Shown here in pieces: positions 10,157-20,533 of a stretch of DNA of 43,840 nt. The translations under genes and the position numbers were made by a program. Numbering within the stretch: the stretch's first letter is position 1; each line of letters begins with the position of its first letter. This DNA is from Nemertoderma westbladi (Eukaryota > Xenacoelomorpha > Nemertodermatida > Nemertodermatidae), in contig JAUCBJ010000556.1 of NCBI GenBank assembly GCA_032718475.1, forward strand, positions 1 to 43,840, written 5' to 3'. A model generated the notes under the pieces. It was not told where the DNA came from. It was given only the letters and a program-made list of their open reading frames with translations, and did not search any database.

Positions 10157-11197
10157 ACTTTTTTCGTTGCACTGTTGTTGTCTCATTGTCAAGGTGGTTC
10201 AATAACTCTAGACGTTTCTCAATTATCTTTTTACGTTCCTTTGTAAGACTAGTCGAATAATCTTGTCTTTCCGAGAACTTGCTAATCTGATCTGATCTTG
10301 TGAAGTTCTTATCTTGTTGTTTTTCACACAATAAAAAGGAAATACAAACGAACCAATAAAGTACAAACGCAGCTATCGAGAAAATAAAACCAACAAACAC
10401 ATTCTCACCAGTTATCCGAAACCAACCGACCTCCGTACTATCGTTGTTTCCTTTAGAGTCATAATAAATCCCACAGAAACAGAGGACGCTAGTGAGGAAG
10501 ACTGCAATAGCCTCTATACGTTGTACGCGGGTGAAATTCTTTACGGGTGATCCCAGAGCCAGGGAGTACGTCACGTGTCTAGTGCTCAGAGTCCTGTAAA
10601 ACCGGTGGAAGAAATCCCGTCGCCATGTGTCATCGGACGTTGTTCTAGGGATAACTAAACTCATTTCCCCGTATTTATCCAACGGGTCAGGTTTTATCCA
10701 GTTCTCGAAGTGAAAGAACCATGAATCCTTGTTGTGTAGGTCTGATATTCGTATACGGCTAAGGTACCAGTTCTTCTGTCCACCTTTATGAGCCGCTGTT
10801 GTGACTCTTACGCTTGTAACTTCGCCAATATTGCCGCTAGAAATGAGAACAACGTCCTTGTTTGCTCTCTGGAAGAGGTCCTTACTCTCGTCGGTTATTT
10901 GGAAGCGTTTACTGTTGGATTTGGTCCCGATTAGGGTCAGCCAGATACGCGAGTCGGTGCCAGACCCCCAACCACTCCCTGTGAATATGACAACCTCGTA
11001 GAGATGGCTCATGTTGTCGTACTGGTCGTCGAGTATGGTGGGACGTTGGTAGGAGACCTCGAGATCGCGGTAGTAGGCCAGACAGACGCTATAGAGGATC
11101 AGACACCAGAGAGCACCGCAGGCGATGGATGGCAAGGGGTTCAAAGGTGGGTCTTTGTTGTCTAAGTTATGCGCTATGTTTGTGGTCTCCTGTAATC
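10157..11197 (-). CDS. Polycystin-1-like (PKD1L-type) exon: TM1, PLAT domain, TM2-TM3
   Basis: A single exon of about 1.04 kb. The acceptor ..CCAATTTTAG ends at 11198. The best donor is GTTAGT at 10156-10151, just before an in-frame stop that would otherwise end the frame at 10152. Counting from an upstream in-frame ATG in the intron (11234), the residues are: membrane segment 37-56; PLAT/LH2 domain about 78-196 (YEVVIFTGSGWGSGTDSRIW..., NWYLSRIRISDL, SWFFHFENWI); linker with KNFTRVQRI; membrane segments about 241-258 and 279-303; and a charged C-terminal helix. This order is the hallmark of polycystin-1/PKD1L proteins after the GPS/GAIN region, and the PLAT domain is thought to bind lipid or protein partners at the cytosolic face. 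Upstream exons with extracellular domains are not visible. The 25-bp minisatellite begins only ~94 bp upstream of this acceptor. Confidence 0.85.
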
Positions 11198-11290
11198 CTA
11201 AAATTGGAAAATTATAAAAAGTGGATTCCCACACATTATTCCAACTTCTCTTCCATTTCCAAGCATGTCTTCGACAAGAATATAATAAGT

Positions 11291-14200
11291 GGTACCTTCC
11301 ATTCCCATCTATTCAGGTACCTTCCACCCCCATCTATTCAGTTACCTTCCATTCCCATATCTATTCATGTACCTTCCTTCCATTCCCATATCTATTCATG
11401 TACCTTCCATCCCCATCTATTCAGATACCTTCCATACCCATCTATTCAGGTACCTTCCATCCCCATATATTCAGGTACCTTCCACCCCCATCTATTCAGT
11501 TACCTTCCATTCCCATATCTATTCAGGTACCTTCCATCCCCATCTATTCAGATACCTTCCATACCCATCTATACGGGTGCCTTCCATCCCCATCTATTCA
11601 GGTACCTTCCATCCCCATATATTCAGGTACCTTCCATCCCCATCTATTCATGTACCTTCCATCCCCATATATTCAGGTACCTTCCACCCCCATCTATTCA
11701 GTTACCTTCCATTCCCATATCTATTCAGGTACCTTCCATCCCCATCTATTCAGATACCTTCCATACCCATCTATACGGGTGCCTTCCATCCCCATCTATT
11801 CAGGTACCTTCCATCCCCATATATTCAGGTACCTTCCACCCCCATCTATTCAGTTACCTTCCATTCCCATATCTATTCAGGTACCTTCCATCCCCATCTA
11901 TTCAGATACCTTCCATACCCATCTATACGGGTGCCTTCCATCCCCATCTATTCAGGTACCTTCCATCCCCATATATTCAGGTACCTTCCATCCCCATCTA
12001 TTCATGTACCTTCCATCCCCATCTATTCAGGTACCTTCCATACCCATCTATACGGGTGCCTTCCATCCCCATCTATTCAGGTACCTTCCATCCCCATCTA
12101 TTCAGCTACCTTCCATTCCCATATCTATTCATGTACCTTCCTTTCCCATATCTATTCAGGTACCTTCCATACCCATCTATACGGGTGCCTTCCATCCCCA
12201 TCTATTCAGGTACCTTCCATCCCCATATATTCAGGTACCTTCCATCCCATCTATTCAGGTACCTTCCATCCCCATCTATTCAGGTACCTTCCATCCCCAT
12301 CTATTCAGGTACCTTCCATCCCCATCTATTCAGGTACCTACCATCCCCATATATTCAGGTACCTTCCATCCCCATCTATTCAGGTACCTTCCATTCCCAT
12401 CTATACAGGTACCTTCCATCCCCATCTATACAGTTACCTTCCATCCCCATCTATACAGGTACCTTCCATCCCCATCTATTCAGGTACCTTCCATCCCCAT
12501 CTATTCAGGTACCTTCCATCCCCATATATTCAGGTACCTTCCATCCCCATCTATTCAGGTACCTTCCATTCCCATCTATACAGTTACCTTCCATCCCCAT
12601 CTATACAGGTACCTTCCATCCCCATCTATACAGTTACCTTCCATCCCCATCTATACAGGTACCTTCCATTCCCATCTATTCAGGTACCTTCCATCCCCAT
12701 CTATTCAGGTATCTTCCATTCCCATATCTATTCATGTACCTTCCATCCCCATCTATTCAGCTACCTTCCATCCCCATAAATTCAGGTACCTTCCATTCCC
12801 ATCTATACAGGTACCTTCCATCCCCATCTATTCAGGTACCTTCCATTCCCATCTATACAGGTACCTTCCATCCCATCTATTCAGATACCTTCCATCCACA
12901 TCTATACAGGTACCTTCCATCCCCATATATTTAGGTACCTTCCATCCCCATCTATTCAGGTACCTTCCATTCCCATCTATACAGGTACCTTCCATCCCCA
13001 TCTATACAGGTACCTTCCATCCCCATCTATTCAGCTACCTTCCATTCCCATCTATTCAGGTACCTTCCATTCCCATCTATACAGGTACCTTCCATCCCCA
13101 TCTATTCAGGTACCTTCCATTCCCATATCTATTCACGTACCTTCCATCTCCATCTATTCAGGTACCTTCCATTCCCATATCTATTCAGGTACCTTCCATC
13201 CCCATCTATTCAGGTACCTTCCATTCCCATCTATTCAGGTATCTTCTATTCCATCTATTCAGGTACCTTCCATTCCCATCTATACAGGTACCTTCCATCC
13301 CCATATATTCAGGTACCTTCCATTCCCATATCTATTCAGGTACCTTCCATCCCCATCTATTCAGCTACCTTCCATCCCCATATATTCAGGTACCTTCCAT
13401 TCCCATATCTATTCAGGTACCTTCCATCCCCATCTATTCAGGTACCTTCCATTCCCATCTATTCAGGTATCTTCTATTCCATCTATTCAGGTACCTTCCA
13501 TACCCATCTATACAGGTACCTTCCATCCCCATCTATTCAGGTACCTTCCATTCCCATCTATTCAGGTACCTTCCATTCCCATCTATTCAGGTACCTTCCA
13601 TTCCCATCTATACAGGTACCTTCCATCCCATCTATTCAGGTACCTTCCATCCACATCTATACAGGTACCTTCCATTCCCATCTATACAGGTACCTTCCAT
13701 CCCATCTATTCAGGTACCTTCCATCCACATCTATACAGGTACCTTCCATTCCCATCTATACAGGTACCTTCCATCCCATCTATTCAGGTACCTTCCATCC
13801 ACATCTATACAGGTACCTTCCATTCCCATCTATACAGGTACCTTCCATTCCCATCTATACAGGTACCTTCCATCCCATCTATTCAGGTACCTTCCATCCA
13901 CATCTATACAGGTACCTTCCATTCCCATCTATACAGGTACCTTCCATCCCATCTATTCAGGTACCTTCCATCCACATCTATACAGGTACCTTCCATTCCC
14001 ATCTATACAGGTACCTTCCATCCCCATCTATTCAGGTACCTTCCATTCCCATCTATACAGGTACCTTCCATTCCCATATCTATTCACGTACCTTCCATCC
14101 CCATCTATACAGGTATCTTCCATTCCCATATCTATTCAGGTACCTTCCATCCCCATCTATTCAGGTATCTTCTATTCCATCTATTCAGGTACCTTCCATA

Positions 14201-15865
14201 CCCATCTATACAGGTACCTTCCATCCCATCTATTCAGGTACCTTCCATCCACATCTATACAGGTACCTTCCATTCCCATATCTATTCACGTACCTTCCAT
14301 ACCCATCTATTCAGCTACCTTCCATCCCCATATATTCAGGTACCTTCCATTCCCATATCTATTCAGGTACCTTCCATCCCCATCTATTCAGCTACCTTCC
14401 ATCCCCATATATTCAGGTACCTTCCATTCCCATATCTATTCAGGTACCTTCCATCCCCATCTATTCAGGTACCTTCCATTCCCATCTATTCAGGTATCTT
14501 CTATTCCATCTATTCAGGTACCTTCCATACCCATCTATACAGGTACCTTCCATCCCCATCTATTCAGGTACCTTCCATTCCCATCTATTCAGGTACCTTC
14601 CATTCCCATCTATTCAGGTACCTTCCATTCCCATCTATACAGGTACCTTCCATCCCATCTATTCAGGTACCTTCCATCCACATCTATACAGGTACCTTCC
14701 ATTCCCATATCTATTCACGTACCTTCCATCCCCATCTATACAGGTATCTTCCATTCCCATATCTATTCAGGTACCTTCCATCCCCATCTATTCAGGTATC
14801 TTCTATTCCATCTATTCAGGTACCTTCCATACCCATCTATACAGGTACCTTCCATCCCATCTATTCAGATACCTTCCATCCACATCTATACAGGTACCTT
14901 CCATTCCCATATCTATTCACGTACCTTCCATCCCCATCTATACAGGTATCTTCCATTCCCATATCTATTCAGGTACCTTCCATCCCCATCTATTCAGGTA
15001 TCTTCTATTCCATCTATTCAGGTACCTTCCATACCCATCTATACAGGTACCTTCCATCCCATCTATTCAGGTACCTTCCATCCACATCTATACAGGTACC
15101 TTCCATCCCCATCTATTCAGGTATCTTCTATTCCATATATTCAGGTACCTTCCATCCCCATCTATTCAGCTACCTTCCATCCCCATAAATTCAGGTACCT
15201 TCCATTCCCATCTATACAGGTACCTTCCATCCCCATCTATTCAGGTACCTTCCATCCCCATCTATTCAGGTACCTTCCATCCCCATATATTCAGGTATCT
15301 TCTATTCCATCTATTCAGGTACCTTCCATTCCCATCTATACAGGTACCTTCCATTCCATCTATACAGGTACCTTCCATCCCATCTATTCAGGTACCTTCC
15401 ATCCACATCTATACAGGTACCTTCCATCCCCATATATTTAGGTACCTTCCATCCCCACCTATTCAGGTACCTTCCATCCCCATCTATTCAGGTATCTTCT
15501 ATTCCATCTATTCAGCTACCTTCCATCCCCATAAATTCAGGTACCTTCCATTCCATCTATACAGGTACCTTCCATCCCATATATTCAGGTACCTTCCATC
15601 CACATCTATACAGGTACCTTCCATCCCCATATATTTAGGTACCTTCCATCCCCACCTATTCAGGTACCTTCCATCCCCATCTATTCAGGTATCTTCTATT
15701 CCATCTATTCAGGTACCTTCCATTCCCATCTATACAGGTACCTTCCATCCCCATCTATTCAGGTACCTTCCATCCCCATCTATTCAGGTACCTTCCATCC
15801 CCATATATTCAGGTATCTTCTATTCCATCTATTCAGGTACCTTCCATTCCCATCTATACAGGTAG
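11291..15865. repeat. 25-bp minisatellite, block 1 (~183 units)
   Basis: The unit core is GGTACCTTCCATCCCCATCT followed by ATTCA, 25 bp in all. Common variants are TATACA for TATTCA, ATTCCC for ATCCCC, a 27-bp form with CATATCTATTCA, a 24-bp form with CATCCCATC, and a TATACGGGTGCC variant clustered at 11570-12190. Between about 13596 and 14010 a three-unit (74-bp) higher-order repeat recurs. No TAA, TAG or TGA occurs in the common unit on the plus strand, so all three plus frames are open for kilobases. I do not call any of these frames a gene. Confidence 0.97.
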
Positions 15866-18800
15866 ATTAGATTAGATATTTATTGACATTGTATATGTAA
15901 CAACATATAAAGACGCACCACAAGAACACAAAATATATGAAGGTACCGTTACATTGTCTGGTTAATATATACACTGTCCACCGCATTGATCTATCTTAAA
16001 TTAACATACATACAATACATTGTAGTATTAGAATACTAATAGTACAGCCAAATTAGAATAAATAACTTTCTGACATATATAGATATAAATATAAATATAT
16101 ACAATTTCAAATGGATATCAAGATTTTAAATAGATTGTCTACATGTACTACACTATATACGCGAAATTTACAGATAGGTATGAAATATATACAAACAGAG
16201 CGTTACAGTAATATTAATCGTTTCAAAAACAATGAGCAAAGCAATGTTGGGCGGGCCACGAAGTTCGGCGAGCCACTGAACAATTTGCAATTCACTACCG
16301 AATGGTTCAATAATTAACGTTAAACAGACATTACAGTACGATACATTGATTAGAATAAATAATTAAATAACTAAACATACATGGATACAACTAAATAAAT
16401 AAATATGAGAACCTTATTGGCTTATTAGCCAATATGGCCTTCGAGCACACATAGTGCGCGGTGTACTAAGCCTATTGTGTGAGGGTTTTGCAAGTCATTG
16501 AGAGACGTTATGCGGAATGGGTGAAGGGAATCCCGATCGTTCTTTAGAAGAGGACAATCTTTCAGAATGTGTAGCTCGGTCTGGGTATCCCCGCAAGCAC
16601 AAATTCGCGAGTTTCGGTCGGTACGGCTCCATCGTCCACGCTCTACGGCCAGGTTTGTAGACGTCAAGCGAAAGCGGGACCAGCTGATTCTCAATTTCTC
16701 ATCTACAATGGACCCTGAGCTGTAGACTGACGGTTTGTCTAGGTTCGGGTTCACCTCACGATATATTGACATTCGCGTGGAAGTTGCGCTTGCGATTGTG
16801 GTTTTTATAGTCGTACGCCCGGCTTGCAAAGGATTCCGGTCGTCTGCAACGATCTTGTCTATCGTCTTGGCCATTCTAGTCCCGGACTGCCTGCACATAT
16901 CAAGCACCATAATTAGAGGTTCATGTAAATCTGGTTTAGCTAGAATTCCTATCAGGAATTTTCGCTGTTTGTGCTCGACTAGAGATTTCGGATTTGGTTC
17001 GCCAGTTTCAGTGAATAGTGTTTCACGCACTGTGTTTGGACGAACCCCTATTGTACTGCACAACATCTTGCAATATTTTGAGTATATCTCAATAGGCTGA
17101 CTCCCAAGCCAGGTTTCGCAGCTGTAAAACAAACTGGAAATTATTGCGGCTCTAAATACATATAATTTCAACCATACTGGCATAAAGTTGTGTTTATCAA
17201 GGAAACCATAGAATTTGGTTATTTGCTTAGATTTTTCGGTCAAATGAATATTATACACGGTTTCCAACTTACCGTCCTGTGTTATGGGAGCCCCCAGGTA
17301 CACATAACAGTCACAATTTTTAACGATCAATGTCTCATTGTCCGGTGATATAATACAGATATCCGCCCTGTCCGATAAAGTACACCTTCCAACAGCCATA
17401 AATTTTGTTTTTTTAATATTTATTATCATACCATACTCAGCACAATAACCCAACAGAATTTTCAGTTTTTCAATAGCTCGTTCCCGTGTTGTTGCAATGA
17501 TTACTGAATCGTCCATCAAAATGAGGATGTGGAGCCACTTTAAAAAACTGTCTGGTAGACAGCGCCGTAGTAGGGCTATAAGGGGGTTCAAAAATATGGC
17601 GAAAAGAAAGCAGCTGCTCGGGGACCCTTGTAGAACACCCGTATCTGACCGAATGACACTATCTCCCAGAAAACTAGATGCTCTAGAATACATAGCAATC
17701 AAAATACGAAGCATAATTCTACCACACCCCATGCGTTTCAGCACGGAAAACAATTTTGATCTGGGGACATTATCATAAGCAGAGCTAAAGTCGATAAATA
17801 CTAGGAATAGTTTTTCCTTCATAAAAAAGGTATAATCTATTAATAGTCTTAGTGTTAGTATATGTTCAATACAAGAACGAGAGCGTTGTGCCCCTGCTTG
17901 TTCGCAGTAAGGTTTCGCCCATTTTATTAGACGCTTCGCTAAAATTCCGTCAAACACCTTTAATAAAGTGTTTATAACTCGTATACCTCGGTAGTTAGTA
18001 CATGCTGAACGTGATCCTCGCTTAAATATCGCTACGAGTTTACTAAAACACCACATTGTGGGGAAAGTTCCGCTGCTAAAAATAACATTAAATATATGTA
18101 CTAATAATAAAATCCACTGATATGAGAGAAACTTTAAAACGGCAGATCCGACTCCATCAGGTCCGGCTGCTTTTCGATCATCGAGGGAGTCTATTTCCGA
18201 AGTGAGCTCTTCTATCGTTATCGAATCGTCTAGGATTGGGATGTAAGGCGAATCTTCGGTAAGGTTGGTCTGTATCTCTCCCGCATTCGTATATCCAAGG
18301 GACTCAAAATGTGATTTGAACTCAGTGTCAGATGGTGTGACGGATATGTCCGATCCCTCTGTAAGCTCCCCTTTCCATCCAATTCGATGCCACAGGGATG
18401 CCTCATTGCCAGGAATAGCCAACTCGGTCCACTGGCGGACTACTGAGGACTGTCTGTTTGTGCTGTTAGCCAGGATTGGGGTTTTACATTTATTTGATTT
18501 GGCAGTTTTGTAAATTTGCTCGGTGAAACTTTCTATCAGAGTGTCTATGTGTGGGTTGTTCCCTGAGGTGGATTGTTCGGCAAGAGTTGGTGGTCCTAAC
18601 ATTTCTATAAAGCCCTCTTTACATAGGGTGTTGGCTTTGATACCTTTTCTACATTTCCTGACGCCATTACCGCTGCATAATATGTGGTTATAACAACCCA
18701 ACATGTCGGAGCTCTTCTCTAGTATAATCGTACTTGTTTCATTCACCAGCTTGATAAAGATTTCCAACGGAGCATGATCTGAGGGTAAATGATCTAAGAT

Positions 18801-20533
18801 TACATCGAATTTTGTAATCGCTGATACGATCTCCCTGCTAACAAGACAACGATCAGGCTCTGATATAAAACCTGATTTTCGCCTGAAAGTTAGTTCCCCG
18901 CCGTGTCGCTTTCCAGCTATACTCGAATAACTTAGATTTACAAGATTTGATGATTTGCACAAATGTAACAAGTTCTTTCCGTAGCTATTACACAGGGTAT
19001 CATGCGGTGTTCTGTATGAGATTAAATGATCGGAAAACGAGGATAGGTTCCCCATCCTTGCATTTGGATCTCCGGCTATGATGAAAGACATCCACGGAGG
19101 GCTATTAATTATCATCAATTGCAGTTTAGCCAGGGTCGTTGCGGTTGCATAGGGAGATGAGCAAGGTGGATCATATATAGATATAAACATCGTGGATGGG
19201 AAATCTGGCAGTTGGATTCCACATATCTCCTTCTCCCTAAAGGTTTTTACCCCGGGTGATACAAATTTATGGCGTAATAGTATTGCAGTTCCGCCTCGAT
19301 GGCTATCGCCGCCTAAAACACTGCGGTATACCTCGAAACCGGCAACCTTGAAATTATATGACAGTTTTATCTCCTGGATAAAAACCATATCGTATTTGGT
19401 AAAGAGATTTTCGACGGTGGACAGTTTATATTTCTCATGGATACCGCCGATATTCCATGATAAAATTCCTAGCTCAGTAAAAGTGTTCTTGCGGTGCGAG
19501 TTTAAAAAAACCGGATTAAATGAGTCTATTGGTTGTCCGTCAATAAGTCTTGTTCGGGTTTTTAAATCATAACAGACGTTGCGCCCAGCATTGTCCCCTT
19601 TTTCCTTCTCCTTCGCCTCAACTTCACGGAGTCGCTTGTATTCCATGCGAACCGCGGGATGGATGTCAGGCTTTATATAAACCTTCTCGCAGCTTGGGAT
19701 ATCCTTAAGTAACTTCGAGTTGGTGAGGATTTCCTTGCGGTCTGGTGCAGACGCACCAAGTGTTATTATTATTGGCCTTGGCCGTGCAATGTTGAAGGCA
19801 CCAATACGCCGAAACGACTTCTCGATGCGATCTTTTCTAATGCACTTGAATATAAGGTCAACTTTTGCCAGATCATCTTCTGCATCCCCCAATGGTTCAT
19901 TCTCCGGAACGCCAAGAGCTATTACGTTGCGGGCGCGCATGCTCTTATCGATGGACTCGGAGAATCGTTGTTGGTTCGTACAACAGTGCCTTAGGGATCC
20001 ATTCTCTTCCTCGAGCTTATTCATCCGGGTTTCCAAACCGATGTTGGTCGCCCTGACGTCCCCGAGTTCTTTTCGTATTTGCTTATTCTCCGCTTCTACC
20101 CCGATTATCCGGTTATTTAGAGTGGCCATTTGAGTTTGGACTGACTGGAGTTGGGATTCCAATCTCGTTGTTGAATCCAAGATTTTAATAGCCCACGCCG
20201 GTGTTGCGTCGTCATCCGATAGAGAACGACTACCGGTAGTAACAGTGCTAGTTGAGCAGCTGGTACCGGTACTCGTGGATAGATCGGCTGGGACCGGTGT
20301 AGAAGTATCGATACCAAAGGTCGGCATGGTTTGAGGATTTGGAGTAGATGGGGGTGCTGCCAATCGCGCATCTTTACATTTAGAACATAAACTGTTGCAA
20401 GATAACTTTGAAAATACATTACAGCAATCAATGCATCTCGGCATTTTTTTTAAATTAATTATCAGATTTCAGCACTTGCAGGAATTATATCATATCTTCC
20501 ATTCCAATCCATAATCCATATCTTCCATATCCA
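15866..20533 (-). mobile_element. Apparently full-length APE-type LINE inserted in the 25-bp array
   Basis: The element lies on the minus strand. Its 5' end is somewhere in about 20480-20533, where a degenerate stretch (CATATCTTCCATTCC..) precedes resumption of the array at GGTACC. After a very short leader comes one 1339-codon ORF, then a ~559-bp AT-rich 3' untranslated region. The 3' end has AATAAATATC followed by a short TAATC pentamer tail. The flanks share only AGGTA (15860-15864 and 20534-20538), so the target duplication is short or uncertain. There are no long terminal repeats. Confidence 0.85.
16425..20444 (-). CDS. LINE polyprotein: coiled coil, AP endonuclease, reverse transcriptase, C-terminal zinc knuckle
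   Basis: An uninterrupted 1339-aa protein starting at ATG 20442-20444. The N-terminus is a Cys cluster (C4, C7, C8, C16, C20, C23). A Ser/Thr-rich linker follows, then a coiled coil at about 85-155 and an ORF1-like region (170-275). The apurinic-type endonuclease is at about 325-565: LSWNIGG, FIQEIKL with E358, AGDPNAR (D459, N461), DRCLVS and the terminal SDHAPL (D556, H557). The reverse transcriptase is at about 750-1030: KAAGPDGV, NYRGIRVINTLLK, QAGAQRSRSCIEHILTLRLL, FIDFSSAYD (D885), TGVLQGSPSS and LMDD (D978, D979) in place of the common YADD, then YVYLGAPI. A CxC..H..C motif (C1282, C1284, H1292, C1297) sits near the C-terminus. It nicks target DNA and primes reverse transcription. All catalytic residues I can see are present, so the copy could be young. 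The clade (CR1/jockey-like or other) is not fixed. Confidence 0.93.
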   Translation of the reverse strand: MPRCIDCCNVFSKLSCNSLCSKCKDARLAAPPSTPNPQTMPTFGIDTSTPVPADLSTSTGTSCSTSTVTTGSRSLSDDDATPAWAIKILDSTTRLESQLQSVQTQMATLNNRIIGVEAENKQIRKELGDVRATNIGLETRMNKLEEENGSLRHCCTNQQRFSESIDKSMRARNVIALGVPENEPLGDAEDDLAKVDLIFKCIRKDRIEKSFRRIGAFNIARPRPIIITLGASAPDRKEILTNSKLLKDIPSCEKVYIKPDIHPAVRMEYKRLREVEAKEKEKGDNAGRNVCYDLKTRTRLIDGQPIDSFNPVFLNSHRKNTFTELGILSWNIGGIHEKYKLSTVENLFTKYDMVFIQEIKLSYNFKVAGFEVYRSVLGGDSHRGGTAILLRHKFVSPGVKTFREKEICGIQLPDFPSTMFISIYDPPCSSPYATATTLAKLQLMIINSPPWMSFIIAGDPNARMGNLSSFSDHLISYRTPHDTLCNSYGKNLLHLCKSSNLVNLSYSSIAGKRHGGELTFRRKSGFISEPDRCLVSREIVSAITKFDVILDHLPSDHAPLEIFIKLVNETSTIILEKSSDMLGCYNHILCSGNGVRKCRKGIKANTLCKEGFIEMLGPPTLAEQSTSGNNPHIDTLIESFTEQIYKTAKSNKCKTPILANSTNRQSSVVRQWTELAIPGNEASLWHRIGWKGELTEGSDISVTPSDTEFKSHFESLGYTNAGEIQTNLTEDSPYIPILDDSITIEELTSEIDSLDDRKAAGPDGVGSAVLKFLSYQWILLLVHIFNVIFSSGTFPTMWCFSKLVAIFKRGSRSACTNYRGIRVINTLLKVFDGILAKRLIKWAKPYCEQAGAQRSRSCIEHILTLRLLIDYTFFMKEKLFLVFIDFSSAYDNVPRSKLFSVLKRMGCGRIMLRILIAMYSRASSFLGDSVIRSDTGVLQGSPSSCFLFAIFLNPLIALLRRCLPDSFLKWLHILILMDDSVIIATTRERAIEKLKILLGYCAEYGMIINIKKTKFMAVGRCTLSDRADICIISPDNETLIVKNCDCYVYLGAPITQDGKLETVYNIHLTEKSKQITKFYGFLDKHNFMPVWLKLYVFRAAIISSLFYSCETWLGSQPIEIYSKYCKMLCSTIGVRPNTVRETLFTETGEPNPKSLVEHKQRKFLIGILAKPDLHEPLIMVLDMCRQSGTRMAKTIDKIVADDRNPLQAGRTTIKTTIASATSTRMSIYREVNPNLDKPSVYSSGSIVDEKLRISWSRFRLTSTNLAVERGRWSRTDRNSRICACGDTQTELHILKDCPLLKNDRDSLHPFRITSLNDLQNPHTIGLVHRALCVLEGHIG

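Noticed and set aside
11129-15441. Open frames of 601, 1406 and 496 codons on the plus strand
   Set aside because: Same cause: a stop-free 25-bp unit. The first also begins antisense to the polycystin-like exon.
16735-20133. Plus-strand frames of 63-137 codons across the LINE
   Set aside because: Antisense shadows of the 1339-codon reverse transcriptase ORF.
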